A stretch of DNA of 64,000 bases from positions 38,663,821-38,727,820 of the forward strand of contig CM055068.1 in NCBI GenBank assembly GCA_029204045.2, read 5' to 3'. The notes below the pieces were generated by a model. That model saw only the letters and a list, made by a program, of their open reading frames with translations, did not search any database and was not told the origin of the DNA. Each line of letters opens with the position of its first letter. Within the stretch, counting starts at the first letter, position 1. This document shows positions 53,252 to 64,000 of the stretch, piece after piece. The translations under genes were made by a program, and so were the position numbers. Source of the stretch: Tillandsia leiboldiana (Eukaryota; Streptophyta; Magnoliopsida; Poales; Bromeliaceae).

Positions 53252-54164
53252 TGTAATATCACAGATTTTTTGGTAACGTTTTACCCTCCTACTAATAAAG
53301 ATTATGTTTGGAGTAATTGATGTAACGGGCTTGCTTAAGTGGATAATTTTGAGGTGCGGGTATTTTTCTACGATAGAGCTCGGAAAACGGAGAACGGCGG
53401 TGCGATCGGATTCGGATTCCGACTTATGGAACCCCCAAAAAAGGGTGGAAAGGATCGCAATAGCCAGGTGGTGCATCAAAATCTGTGCAAGTGATCGTGC
53501 ACGCTTTTCGAGGAGGTAAGGGTTTATCTTTAAGGAATTATCTCTAAGGAATTATCTCCAAGGATTAATTAAATAATTAATTAATTAGAGATTGAAATCC
53601 GACGTATGGATTCTCCGGAATAGGGTTTTGAGGATCGCGGTAACCGTAGTGTGCATCGGAATCCGGGCAAAAGATCGGGCACGCTTTTCGAAGAGATGAG
53701 GAATTATCTCTTATGACTTAATAATTATTAATTAATTATTAATATCCGGATGTGGGTTTAATGTACGTACAAATTATCTCTTTCCGGATAGAAAAAAAGG
53801 AAACCCTAAACGGAGAGAAAAGAGAGAAAAGAAAAGAAAAAGGAAACCCTAACTAGAGAGAAAAGAGAGAAAAGAAAAGGGAAAAAGGCGAAACCCTAAC
53901 CGGAAGGAAACGAGAGGAAGGAACGAGCGAAAGAAAAGGGAAAAGGTGAAACCCTAATCGAAAGAAAATGGTAGGAAAGAAGGAGAAGGCGGAAGGACCC
54001 AACCCTCCCGACGAACGTGCCAAAGCCGGGAGCGTGAACGGATCACCGTCTCCGACGATTAGCGGTAAGCGAGATTTATTTTCGTGTAGTTTCGCTCGGT
54101 TTTTGGTTTCGGTCTTTTTCGGAGTCTTAGGGTAGCCGTTTGCTACCCTATGCGTCGCCGCCGT

Positions 54165-54800
54165 GGAGCCGTAGGGCACCGCCGCACGGCCCTAGGGCAT
54201 CGCCGCCGCGGCCGCGGTACGCGCCGCGCGGCGACGGTGCCCGCGCGGCCTTGCCTAACGCCGCGCGGGACCAATGTTCCCGTGCGGACGCGGCTATGGC
54301 AAACGCCGCGCGGGGCGGGCGCCCGCGCGGCCGCGGCGCGTGCCGCGCGGGGCCCATGCCCGCGCGGCCGTGGCGCGCGCCACGTGGGGCCCATGCCCGC
54401 GCGGCCGCAGCCAGTGCCGTGCGGAAGGGCGCGCTCGCGACCGTGGCGCGCGCCGCGCGGGGCCTTACCCGCGCGGCCGCGGCTGGTGCCGCGCGGGCGG
54501 GCGCCCGTGCGGCTGCGGCGCGTGCCGCACGGGGCCCATGCCTGCGAGGCCGCATTTTGTGCCGCGCGGGCGGGTGCCCGCGCGGCTGCGGCGCGAGCCT
54601 CGCGGGGCCGGTGCCCGCGCGGCCGCGGCTCACGCCGTGCAGGGCTAAGGCCCGCACGGTCGCGGGGGGTGCCGCGCGGGGTTGGTACCTGCGCGACCGC
54701 GGCTTACACCGCGCGGGGCTAGGGCCCGCGCGGTCACGGCAAGTGCTACGCGGGGTGGGTGCCCGAGCGGCCGTATGGCCCGCAACGCCGCGGGGGGCGG
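54165..54800. repeat. GC minisatellite of host LTR
   Basis: About twelve degenerate units of 45-55 bp with CCCGCGCGGCCGCGGC and GTGCCGCGCGGGG. The Ala/Arg-rich frames on both strands are compositional. Similar DNA recurs at 63703-64000. Confidence 0.88.
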
Positions 54801-56045
54801 CCGCGTCGCTCGTTGCGCGCGGGCGCCACCGCCGGGTCAAGTTGTCATTAGTGTTTTTGAGTATTTGGGCTCGGTTTATCTACTGTTATATTTCTGATCT
54901 GACCGCGGCTCTTTCGGGGACTACTTCTAGGTCCGGGCGTCGACAGAGAGCAAGGTTCGGCCTCCGGAGTGCAGTTTTGGCATAATCGAGGTGGGTAGTT
55001 TTGGTTATTACCGGCGTGGTGTCATTCCCGAATATTCATTTTGATAAAGTAGATATGTTTGGTATTTTGACTAACCCCATAGCATGTGAATCCCTTTTAT
55101 CGTGTTAATCAAAGCGGCTGCGGTCGCGAGATCGTTATATTGTTCTGATCAAAGCGGCTGAGGTCGCAACATGTTTACACTCATATTGCTTACACGCACA
55201 CCCGCGGTTTGGCCACCGCACAGGGTGTATTTTTCTGGAAAGATGGTAAGTTGTTTTTACCCGTGTACCCCACAAGGAGAGGTTAGTGGGGATCCCTTAA
55301 GGAGAGGCGACTGCTACTTGGGAAGTTGAGGGGTTGGAGGCACCAAGAAAGTGAGTACGGCATTGGGGTTGGGGCCCGAATCATTATGAAAGCTGGGGTA
55401 GGTGCCCAGTGTGATTTTCGACAGGGATTTTGCGATACATGAGAGGGGGGGGAAAGTAAATGCTCCAGTGATTCGGTGTGTCCTTTCTGTTATTGCGTTT
55501 ACTTACATGTTTTCTACTTTATCAGTCACTGACAACCCACACTGTGACAGGTCCGAGTAGGGGTAGAATTCGGGACGACGGTGAGGCATCTGTTAGAGCA
55601 CCCTAGCCATGAGGGCTAGTAAACGATACGTTCTTTTCTTTGCTTTGGTTATTTTCCTTACACTGTGGTTAGTTAAACTTTGATTCATTTGTGTGGTTTC
55701 TAATGGATGTTGGAATGAGGATTTTCTCGTCTATAACTGGTGAATGTTAGGATGTGTAATTGCGGCTTGTTTTCAAATGCAAACCTGGTTTCAAATGAGT
55801 TTTCAAAGCAGGTGCCGTGTGGGCACCGATTTTAAAACCCGTGGATTTATCCTTTCAAGTTAATGGCCGCTCAAAGAGTTTGCGAAAATGTTTTGGAAAA
55901 ACTGGGTGTCGAGTGGGCACTGATTTTCAAACCCATGGGATTATGCTATAGACTGTATGTGATAGCGGTGACAGTATGATCTATTGTATTCTCTCCTCTT
56001 TGTCTGTCATGGTTGGAATGGTTAAAGTATTTGCCGTGTTGGTAA

Positions 56046-56104
56046 CGCCGAGCATATACAAAGGAGACTCCGCCCGTTTGGGGAGTGAATTTGTAAATGC
56101 GGCG
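56046..56104 (+). other. Terminal bipartite hairpin of host LTR
   Basis: Outer stem GCATATACAAA/TTTGTAAATGC with one mismatch. Inner stem ACTCC/GGAGT, which differs from ACTCT/AGAGT of S1 at a compensated pair. Confidence 0.72.
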
Positions 56105-56348
56105 GGTCTGATACGTACCGGAGGCGAGGTCCATTTAAATACAAAAAAAAATGGGTATGTTTTCCGCACTTTTAGAACCTCCGGGGCGTGACAGATTATA
56201 TGGTATCAGAGAAAACGACTTTAACCACTGTGGCCAGTGACCAACATCCACAGAATGTATTATCACGAGTGACTAACCAAGTTGATAACCAAAGTATAGG
56301 TATGTCACGTATTAGCGTGAGCGCGGGGAGAAAGGGGATAGAGTCCCA

Positions 56349-56741
56349 GTGTTTGTAGGTCAAGGTTCTAGACCAATTAAGTCTAGGACTAACTTGGTTT
56401 CTTTGTATGCACGGTTAATGGCCCGAAGCCGCTCTTCAATCGATGGTGCAGAAGCGGATACGATGGTTCCGGCAACAGTGGAGAATCGGCTACTCCAACA
56501 ACGGATTACGCGACATGGCTTAGCGCTTTCCCTTTTTGTTAGGAAAGACGAACCCCACACGGCTCGCCTTCACAAGGATGGTCTACATAGCGACACTATT
56601 CGGGTAATACCGATGGTGGGTTTACCTGCTTACCGAGAAGTGATCGACAGGACCACTATGGTGGGGCGGGAATTGGCCGTTACACGCACCCGGCAGAAGG
56701 ATCATGAACCTACCGGGGGCCGAAAACGACCCCAGCCATAA
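56349..56741 (+). pseudogene. Gag remnant, block 1, region B copy
   Basis: Counterpart of 868-1260 with the same internal deletion. It has a handful of substitutions and no restored features. Confidence 0.7.
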
Positions 56742-56848
56742 CCTGGGAATGACTTTCCCAACGGGAGCCGACCACCCCAGTATCCGAAGACGCCACAAGG
56801 AATCTGAAACACGTCAGACAAGGGAAGTATCGATAAGAATAGGTAGGG

Positions 56849-57135
56849 TTGACCAATTGTGTTTCCTTTGTTATAAGGGATGAAGCACACAAGGCCCGCC
56901 TCTTCGTAGACGGATTGCGGAGCAATACTTTCGAAGTTGTGCAAGTAGCGGAACTACACACCTTCCAAAAAGTGGTGGATAGGGCCACCATAGTGGAGCG
57001 CGGATTCGTGGTGACGCGCGCCCGACAAGAGGACTCCGAGTACAACAAGGACAAGAAACGACCCCAGCCCGTCTCCGGAAGGGGATTTTCTATCGGGGAC
57101 CGGCCATGCATCATCTACAGAGGAGCACCCCGGGG
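56849..57135 (+). pseudogene. Gag remnant, block 2, region B copy
   Basis: Counterpart of 1368-1655. The frame continues open to about 57409 only because it runs into Copia-2. Confidence 0.7.
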
Positions 57136-57345
57136 GAAATTATTCGATTCCGATAGCACGACCTTTGCTTTTAATGTGACAAACTGGGACAGTTCCGCTT
57201 TAACTGCCCCGAACCCGGGAATAATTCTTCAGAGTCGCGACACGGATGGGAAGTCTTATGCGACGACACGACAAAGGACGCACTACCCGAGGGAAGTAGT
57301 AGCAGGACTTACGAAGAGTAATGTTAGTCTTAACCCCAGGAGAAC

Positions 57346-58669
57346 TGTAGGTTTTTATAGGATCCACAAGGATCTAAATAGGTACTATCAAACAACTAGA
57401 GGGGGGTGAATAGGTGTAATACTTATAAAACCAAATCTCAGTGCAAAATAAAAACCAATGCGGAAAATAAAAACAGCACACCAAGATATACGTGGAAACT
57501 CCAATCCAGGAGAAAAACCACGGGACCAACACGCAATAACAATCCACTAAGAATAGAAGAATAACAAGGTGATTACCGACTCCACGGACTCAAACCCCTC
57601 CTTCAGCTTCTTCGGACCTTGCGCTGACCGGTTGGATATCCGCGCAATAACAATCCCTAAGAAAAGAAGAATAACAAGGTGATTACCGTCTCCACGGATT
57701 TAACCCCTCCTTCAATTTCTTGGACCTCGCGCTCCACCGTTTGCACGTCCACTGCGCACGTTCGAATCCACGAACGCCACTCGAATCCACGAGCACACGT
57801 TTCGAATCCACGAAACGCCTTTAGCACACCGAATCCACGATGCCACGTCGAATCCACGACGCAAACTCAGTCGATAAGAATATTGACTTCGATGGTGATC
57901 CTTTGCTTAGATTATCAATGAAGAACCATGGATGGAATCTCTAAGCAAAGATTAGATCAATTCGACAAAAGATATGTTCTTGAAAGAACCATCGAATTGA
58001 CCTAAAATAGGCTATAAAGAAGAACGATAAAAACCTAGCCTCTAGGGTTGCTCTCAAGTGTTTTATCAATTGATCGGTCGTTTTTGAGAAACCCTAAATG
58101 TCTATTTATAGTTTAGAAACCTTTGGAAAGAGATAAGCATCAAAAACTGCCTTAACAGAAATTTTCCCGCACGACGATCCGGATCGGATTTACGGCGATC
58201 CTGATCGTCGTCTTTTTTCAGCAATTCCTGAAAAAACAAGGTTCGGGATCCGGATCGGAATTCTGATCCGGATCGGAATTCTGATCCTGATCGGAATTCT
58301 GATCCTGATCGGGTTCAGGATCAAAATTTCTGATCCGGACTCTGAACATCCAATTTGTCCAGTTTTTGATTTTTATGCAATGAAACCTTATCCAAGTGTT
58401 TCTAAACTACTCAAATGTATTCGGATCACCAAAATTATTTAGTTAAACGTACCTAAGCATTCCGAATCCATTTTCTTTAAGATTGATGCAATTGATCCAC
58501 AATTCTTCACCTTCAATCTTCAAGACTCAAAACACTGAGTGTCAACTTGAGCTCTTGTTGAATCTTCTCTAAGTCTTCGATTACTGATTGACAATTTGAT
58601 CACTTCAAGACTCCGACTCAACTCACTGACATGACTCACGAAATATGCCAACACCAAAATGTCGTAACA
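57346..58669 (-). repeat. Copia-2 3' LTR (left copy)
   Basis: TATA box CTATAAATAG (58102-58111, minus), GATCCGGATC-related array (about 58175-58335), TGGATT-loop hairpin array (57759-57861), and the duplicated 125-bp block. Confidence 0.95.
57759..57861 (-). other. TGGATT-loop hairpin array, Copia-2 left LTR
   Basis: Five units on the minus strand. Stems include CGTTCG/CGAACG (57759-57776), CTCG/CGAG (57780-57793), CGTTTCG/CGAAACG (57798-57817), a unit CATCG/CGGTG with a G-U pair, and CGTCG/CGACG. The right LTR copy is 62720-62822. Confidence 0.84.
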
Positions 58670-58684
58670 ATCTCCCCCTTTGGC
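58670..58684 (-). other. Copia-2 polypurine tract
   Basis: Minus-strand CCAAAGGGGGAGAT abuts the LTR start TGTTACGAC. Confidence 0.87.
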
Positions 58685-60319
58685 AATTTCGTGACAAAAC
58701 CCAAAAATACATAAAAGCGCTCAAGTCACTCATCTTAAACCAAAAAATCGAAACTCAATGTCATCACCAAAACATTGATTTTCTTTGCGTGAAAGATCCA
58801 ATAAATACAAAATTACATTTGAACCAAACAGTCCTAGAACATACTCTATGACTTAGGACTTGGAGTCTTAAAGTGATGTAATTCCTGCAAAACAAAACTC
58901 CAAACGAAATCAAACGTTAGTCGTTAAGAAAATTAGAATCCTGCATTTGATCCGTCTTCCTTTTGGTTCTTTTGTTTTTCGGCTCTTTCAATTTTTCTTT
59001 GTCTCCCCCTATCTTGAGCATCTCTAACATGTTCTCCATGTTCTTGAGCATCTATGTTCTCCCCCTTTGTGATACGATCATCATTTTTCGTTCTCCCCCA
59101 TTTTTCCATTTTCGTTTGTCCTCTCCTGATGATCTTATCTCCGTCATTTCTCTTCTCCCCCTTTTTGTCACAAATTGTCAAACAGTGAACATACTAGACA
59201 AAAGAAAATCACTAACAACATTAGTTCATAGAGAAAGAGAGATAAAAGCTCAGTTCCGGTATATAACAAAAATGCAGATTGCGTACCGGTACCAGAAGGC
59301 AAAAATCAAATAATTTTTTGAAACAAATCCAGATTTTAGAAACTTTTCAAATACCGATTTGTATTCCATCAAGAAATCAATTTAAGTGCTTTAAACAGTG
59401 AATTCACACAGATGTCATTCAATCCAATTAATTTCACAAAATTAAAAAGATTTACTCCAAAATCATGAAAAATAAAGGTAAAACATTATAAACCGTTTTT
59501 CATGTTATATTCATCAAACACAAGTCATCAAAAATAATCTTGAGATCCAAAGTCTATCAAGATGTAACGGATGTACAAAGATGACTTACAGAGATTTCCA
59601 GATGACATCAATTTGATTTCTTACCCTTTCAAATTTGAGATAAGCACTAAAATACCTAAGGGTGGCTCTTTGAGCATCTTTCAACTATCCCACCTTATAC
59701 CAACCAGGAGATTGTTCAAAATATAAGAGTTTTGCATATAAATCTCCAAATGCTTCAACTAAAGATTTTCTCATAAAATACTATCAAGCATCCATAACAT
59801 GTGGTAGCTTCACACACAAACCGGACGACCGGGGTGGCAGCTCTTTCCAACATGTGGTGGTAGTTTTCACACTCCTTTCAGATGTAACTCTTTCCACATC
59901 TTTTTGCAAATCATTTCAATACCCTTGTAAGAATGCAATCTCTTACGTGAAAGAATTAAATCCCCAATTTTAGTCTATCGGTTGTCTCACGTTTATCACA
60001 ATGAATTCACACAACCGAGATAGATTAAGCATCTAAAGATCACACATGATTTCTAAAATTTGATGCTTATAATATCAAAAACTCCTATAATGAAGTATCT
60101 TTAGGATTATGATTATGGAGTAAAGTTGATAATCCATATAAAATTAAATTGGAGTGATTGAAAGTGAAAATCCTTTTCATTCAATGCACTTGTTCATTAA
60201 AAACCTTTTGTTTAAATAACAAAACATAAAAACGAAGAGCATTGAAAACATGTAATGCAGAGATTCAGAAAAATATGAAGGGAAAACCAATCAAAGCATT
60301 ACATACAGTCATAAGCTAA
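58685..60319 (-). other. Copia-2 internal non-coding region
   Basis: About 1.6 kb with no recognisable gene. Several GGGGGAGAA purine stretches (about 59000-59165) repeat the PPT theme. It is collinear with the Copia-1 non-coding region. Confidence 0.75.
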
Positions 60320-62272
60320 TTAGAACTTAAGACACGGAAAGATATCACCTTTCCGAATCCAAAATCGCTGGATTTTGGGTTGTCTTGATTCGTTGTGGCC
60401 GGGGGTTGTCCGCTTTGACTGTTGGTCCACCTTAGGTCTTTGCCTCGTAGTGATCCACTTGTATGATTGATATTGTGGCTCGGACCTTTGGTGGGTTGAG
60501 TGAACTCCTTTGACTTGATGTGTCTTTTGATTCCGTTGAGTTCGCTCCGTAGATGAAGTTGCCGAAGGACTCTTCTTTCTCTTTTTCGGGCAATTCTTCA
60601 CCAAATGTCCTTCAAGTCCACATAAGTGACACGTTCTTCCTTTCAATTTGAATGTGGAACTTGAAGCATGCACAGTTTGATCCTTTTTAAATCCCAAACC
60701 AACCTTGCTTGTTTGACCTAATCCGGATATACAATCAAATTTCTTGGAAACGGTTAAAAGCCTTTGTATGTCGGATTTGAGTTCATGAACTTGCTTGGTC
60801 AATACTTGGTTGGTGACATGAATCTCCTCAAACTGTTTTTCTAGAAAACTAATCTTGTCCATATATGATTCAGCGTTTGTCTCCGATTGGTTTAGCTTTT
60901 CTTGGAGGATTTTATTGTTATCCAATAAACGTCCTTGTTCCTCCTCGAGATCTTGAAGTTTTATCTTTAAAGCTTGATTCTCGTCTTGACCTTCAAGTCG
61001 TTGCTTCCTCAACTTCTTAATATGTTTGGCCATCTTCTTTGATTCCGTAAGAAGTTGTTGATATGCCTCAACGAGTTCTTCTTCGTCCGACTCCACCTCA
61101 CTTGATGACTCTCCGCCGGTTGTTGATGTTTCATACAAAATCAAAGGAGTAGAGTCAGTGACTAAAGATGATAAACAAACATTAGAAGAGGGAATTTGAT
61201 AGGCGTGTAAGGCAACGGCTTTTTCCTCTTTACTTGAGGTCGATTCATTAGAGGTAGAATCGTCCCAAGTTTTCGCTTGCAAAGCCTTCTTTTTATATAA
61301 TTTCGGAGTAGGACAATCCGTTGAAATATGGCCGTAGCCTTTGCATCTATAACATCGGATTTCCCCTTCGAATTCATCTTTTTCCTTAGAAGGTTTTGCA
61401 AGGCTTTTGAGGTTAGAGGATTTAGAACCCGATGATCCTTTAGATGGTTTCGTGGATGAAGATCCATCGGTTCGATTCTTCCAAAATTTCCGACGAAATT
61501 TCTTTGTGATCCGCGCCAATTGTTCTTCAAAATCGGCAAAAGAGATTTCATCGTCGGAACTCGATTCGCTATCTTCTTCCTTTGTTGATTTGAATGCAAT
61601 ACCTGTAAGCTTAGAAGACTTGGAAGAAACTTGATTAGTAGGAAAAGTCATTTCATAAGTTTGCAAAGCACCTACTAATTCCTCTACACTCATCTCATCC
61701 GGATGACTAACGGTTTCAATGGCGGTAACCTTTGCCCTAAACCGTTCCGGAAGAGTCCGAAGTATCTTTCTTACAATTTTCGACTCCGGGATCTTTTCTC
61801 CTAAATTAGCACATGTATTTATTACATCTTGAAGTCTAGTGTAATAATCTGTAAACAATTCATGCTCATCCATATGAATAGAGTCAAATTGACTTGTAAG
61901 CATCTGGAGCTTTTGAATTTTTACAAGATTAGTACCCTCATGTGTAATTTTGAGAATATCCCAAATTTCCTTCGCGGATTCACACGTGGAAATTCGTGTG
62001 AACTCAGTCGAGGAAAGAGAATTAAATAAAGTGTTCATACCTTTTCCATTGTAAGAAGATCTTTCAAATTCCTCTTTGGACCATCTAGAGCGAGGTTTTG
62101 GGGTAGTAGAATTTCCTACTTCCTCAACAGGATGCACCCAACCGCATTCCACGGATTGCCATACTCGCTCATCAATTGCGATGAGAAAAGCTCTCATCCA
62201 CACTTTCCAATAAGCATAATTAGTCCCATCAAAAAGAGGAGGTCTATAAATATTACCACTTTCACCCATCAT
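60320..62272 (-). CDS. gag: Copia-2 Gag, intact, two zinc knuckles and coiled coil
   Basis: 650 codons from the ATG at 62270-62272 (a second ATG follows directly); upstream frame is LTR and was excluded. N-terminus: YRPPLFDGTNYAYWKVWMRA and a UBN2-like capsid region to about residue 240. Then an acidic DDEISFADFEEQLARI stretch, zinc knuckle 1 (CYRCKGYGHISTDC, near 320), a Ser/Glu-rich linker, a coiled coil (about 400-520), zinc knuckle 2 (CHLCGLEGHLVKNC, near 560) and a Lys/Gln-rich tail. Expected role: assembly of virus-like particles and RNA binding. No pol follows, so pol must come from another element. Confidence 0.94.
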   Translation of the reverse strand: MMGESGNIYRPPLFDGTNYAYWKVWMRAFLIAIDERVWQSVECGWVHPVEEVGNSTTPKPRSRWSKEEFERSSYNGKGMNTLFNSLSSTEFTRISTCESAKEIWDILKITHEGTNLVKIQKLQMLTSQFDSIHMDEHELFTDYYTRLQDVINTCANLGEKIPESKIVRKILRTLPERFRAKVTAIETVSHPDEMSVEELVGALQTYEMTFPTNQVSSKSSKLTGIAFKSTKEEDSESSSDDEISFADFEEQLARITKKFRRKFWKNRTDGSSSTKPSKGSSGSKSSNLKSLAKPSKEKDEFEGEIRCYRCKGYGHISTDCPTPKLYKKKALQAKTWDDSTSNESTSSKEEKAVALHAYQIPSSNVCLSSLVTDSTPLILYETSTTGGESSSEVESDEEELVEAYQQLLTESKKMAKHIKKLRKQRLEGQDENQALKIKLQDLEEEQGRLLDNNKILQEKLNQSETNAESYMDKISFLEKQFEEIHVTNQVLTKQVHELKSDIQRLLTVSKKFDCISGLGQTSKVGLGFKKDQTVHASSSTFKLKGRTCHLCGLEGHLVKNCPKKRKKSPSATSSTERTQRNQKTHQVKGVHSTHQRSEPQYQSYKWITTRQRPKVDQQSKRTTPGHNESRQPKIQRFWIRKGDIFPCLKF

Positions 62273-62293
62273 GATAGATAAACCTAAAACCCT

Positions 62294-62304
62294 CTCTGAT
62301 ACCA
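62294..62304 (-). other. Copia-2 primer-binding site
   Basis: Minus-strand TGGTATCAGAG two bases after the 5' LTR end. Confidence 0.88.
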
Positions 62305-62306
62305 AT

Positions 62307-63630
62307 TGTAGGTTTTTATAGGATCCACAAGGATCTAAATAGGTACTATCAAACAACTAGAGGGGGGTGAATAGGTGTAATACTTATAAAACCAAATCTC
62401 AGTGCAAAATAAAAACCAATGCGGAAAATAAAAACAGCACACCAAGATATACGTGGAAACTCCAATCCAGGAGAAAAACCACGGGACCAACACGCAATAA
62501 CAATCCACTAAGAATAGAAGAATAACAAGGTGATTACCGACTCCACGGACTCAAACCCCTCCTTCAGCTTCTTCGGACCTTGCGCTGACCGGTTGGATAT
62601 CCGCGCAATAACAATCCCTAAGAAAAGAAGAATAACAAGGTGATTATCGTCTCCACGGATTTAACCCCTCCTTCAATTTCTTGGACCTCGCGCTCCACCG
62701 TTTGCACGTCCACTGCGCACGTTCGAATCCACGAACGCCACTCGAATCCACGAGCACACGTTTCGAATCCACGAAACGCCTTTAGCACACCGAATCCACG
62801 ATGCCACGTCGAATCCACGACGCAAACTCAGTCGATAAGAATATTGACTTCGATGGTGATCCTTTGCTTAGATTATCAATGAAGAACCATGGATGGAATC
62901 TCTAAGCAAAGATTAGATCAATTCGACAAAAGATATGTTCTTGAAAGAACCATCGAATTGACCTAAAAGAGGCTATAAAGAAGAACGATAAAAACCTAGC
63001 CTCTAGGGTTGCTCTCAAGTGTTTTATCAATTGATCGGTCGTTTTTGAGAAACCCTAAATGTCTATTTATAGTTTAGAAACCTTTGGAAAGAGATAAGCA
63101 TCAAAAACTGCCTTAACAGAAATTTTCCCGCACGACGATCCGGATCGGATTTACGGCGATCCTGATCGTCGTCTTTTTTCAGCAATTCCTGAAAAAACAA
63201 GGTTCGGGATCCGGATCGGAATTCTGATCCGGATCGGAATTCTGATCCTAATCGGAATTCTGATCCTGATCGGGTTCAGGATCAGAATTTCTGATCCGGA
63301 CTCTGAACATCCAATTTGTCCAGTTTTTTATTTTTATGCAATGAAACCTTATCCAAGTGTTTCTAAACTACTCAAATGTATTCGGATCACCAAAATTATT
63401 TAGTTAAACGTACCTAAGCATTCCGAATCCATTTTCTTTAAGATTGATGCAATTGATCCACAATTCTTCACCTTCAATCTTCAAGACTCAAAACACTGAG
63501 TGTCAACTTGAGCTCTTGTTGAATCTTCTCTAAGTCTTCGATTACTGATTGACAATTTGATCACTTCAAGACTCCGACTCAACTCACTGACATGACTCAC
63601 GAAATATGCCAACACCAAAATACCGTAACA
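62307..63630 (-). repeat. Copia-2 5' LTR (right copy)
   Basis: 1324 bp. TATA box at 63063-63072 (minus). It starts TGTTACGG on the minus strand, against TGTTACGAC in the other copy. Confidence 0.95.
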
Positions 63631-63635
63631 AGAAC

Positions 63636-63702
63636 CCTTAGAAGCAAATACTTTGTACCTTCCTGCCCAATAAGGATGCGAAGACTTAGTTGTCTTTGGT
63701 GT
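63636..63702 (+). mobile_element. Internal region B, last piece
   Basis: Matches 27211-27277 and ends at the same GGTGT where the two internal copies part. Confidence 0.78.
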
Positions 63703-64000
63703 CGCTCGGGCGGGTGCCCGCGGGGCTGCGGCGTGAACCGCGCGGGCCCTGTGCAAGCGCGGCCGCGGCATGTGCCGCTTGGGAAGGCGCCCGCGCGGCT
63801 GCGGCGCGAGCCGCGCTGGGCCGGTGCCCGCGCGGCCACGGTATGTGCCACGCGGGGCCGGTGCCCGCACGGCCGCGGCTCGCACCGTGCGGGGCTAAGG
63901 CCCGCACGGTCGCGGGGGGTGCCGCGCGGGGTTGGTGCCCGCGCGGCCGCGGCTTACACCGCGCGGGGCTAGGGCCCGTGCGGTCACGGCAAGTGTCGCG
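63703..64000 (+). repeat. GC-rich LTR-like DNA to the window end
   Basis: Resembles the GC minisatellite of the host LTR. 63893-63993 follows 54641-54750 almost base for base (GGGCTAAGGCCCGCACGG, then GGGGTTGGTRCC). It is probably a third LTR of the tandem, entered by an internal junction rather than a normal LTR start. The window ends inside it. Confidence 0.65.

Larger units (their letters stand above)
53252..56193 (+). repeat. Complete middle LTR of the host gypsy tandem
   Basis: 2942 bp, TGTAATATCACAG to CTCCGGGGCGTGACA. Pol with PPT precedes it and PBS with gag follows it, so it serves as 3' LTR of A and 5' LTR of B. Contents: AT-rich U3, AG-rich tract (53780-53980), donor-like GCGGTAAGCG (54061-54070), GC minisatellite, acceptor-like TTCTAG (to 54930), mini-exon to 54990, GTGGGT, GGTG-loop hairpin (55393-55409), GTGTGG-loop hairpins (55811-55827) and terminal hairpin (56046-56104). 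Confidence 0.93.
56194..57345 (+). mobile_element. Internal region B of the host gypsy tandem
   Basis: PBS TGGTATCAGAG (56201-56211), gag block 1 (56349-56741) and gag block 2 (56849-57135), then the segment shared with 27000-27190. It is interrupted at 57345 by Copia-2; the TSD is AGAAC at 57341-57345 and 63631-63635. Confidence 0.9.
57346..63630 (-). mobile_element. Copia-2: gag-only SIRE/Maximus-like retrotransposon with intact gag
   Basis: Exact TSD AGAAC. The LTRs 57346-58669 and 62307-63630 are both 1324 bp with about seven differences (about 0.5%), the youngest-looking pair in the window. Internal: PBS, intact gag, about 1.6 kb non-coding, PPT. The LTRs are longer than in Copia-1 because of an internal tandem duplication of about 125 bp (57530-57740). 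Confidence 0.96.

Noticed and set aside
54140..54985. 281-codon Ala/Arg-rich frame
   Set aside because: GC minisatellite of the host LTR, with shadows on the other strand.
63703..64000. A new GC-rich gene at the window end
   Set aside because: It matches the host LTR minisatellite at 54560-54750 closely; the frames are compositional.

Overview
This 64 kb window is intergenic DNA from a repeat-rich plant nuclear genome. The evidence is plant-type Ty3/gypsy chromoviruses (Tekay/Del-like, with an integrase C-terminal chromodomain), SIRE/Maximus-like Ty1/copia elements, and primer-binding sites matching initiator tRNA-Met. I see no host gene, rRNA, tRNA, CRISPR or bacterial feature, and I cannot name the species. 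Nearly all of it is LTR retrotransposons nested up to four levels deep. Seven insertions were bounded to the base by 5-bp target-site duplications (TSDs); two of these TSDs carry one mismatch.

Layout. The oldest layer is a Ty3/gypsy family lying in tandem: end of a first LTR (1-712), internal region A (713-1660, 26995-27493, 50345-53251), a complete middle LTR (53252-56193), a second partial internal region B (56194-57345 and 63636-63702), then LTR-like GC-rich DNA to the window end. Into A went E1 (1661-26994, minus strand, Tekay). E1 contains N1 (5446-20231, plus), a non-autonomous element with about 4.8-kb LTRs, and N1 contains solo LTR S1 (12053-14954). A also received solo LTR S3 (27494-50339 including insertions). 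S3 holds Copia-1 (27867-33748), solo LTR S2 (35242-46862) and a solo copia LTR (47828-49168). S2 holds the nearly intact Tekay element D (36345-45385, minus). B received Copia-2 (57346-63630, minus).

How they work together. D and E1 encode Gag, protease, reverse transcriptase, RNase H, integrase and chromodomain. D is broken by one nonsense codon; E1 by a frameshift, a nonsense codon and the N1 insertion. N1 has almost no coding capacity but shares the terminal CCCCGGGGCGTGACA end and the tRNA-Met primer site, so it could use proteins supplied in trans. Copia-1 and Copia-2 encode only a two-zinc-knuckle Gag with a long coiled coil and no pol (TR-GAG architecture); Copia-2 Gag is an open 650-codon frame.

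Most notable signals. (1) D's LTRs lack, to the base, a GT-AG interval present in E1's LTRs, which suggests a leader intron was spliced out and the loss fixed by reverse transcription. (2) The copia LTR leaders carry arrays of consecutive hairpins with an invariant TGGATT loop and stems that change sequence but stay complementary. (3) The gypsy LTRs carry at least three more hairpin classes (GGTG-loop, GTGTGG-loop and a terminal bipartite CATATACA stem) with compensatory changes within and between families. All comparisons were made by eye.
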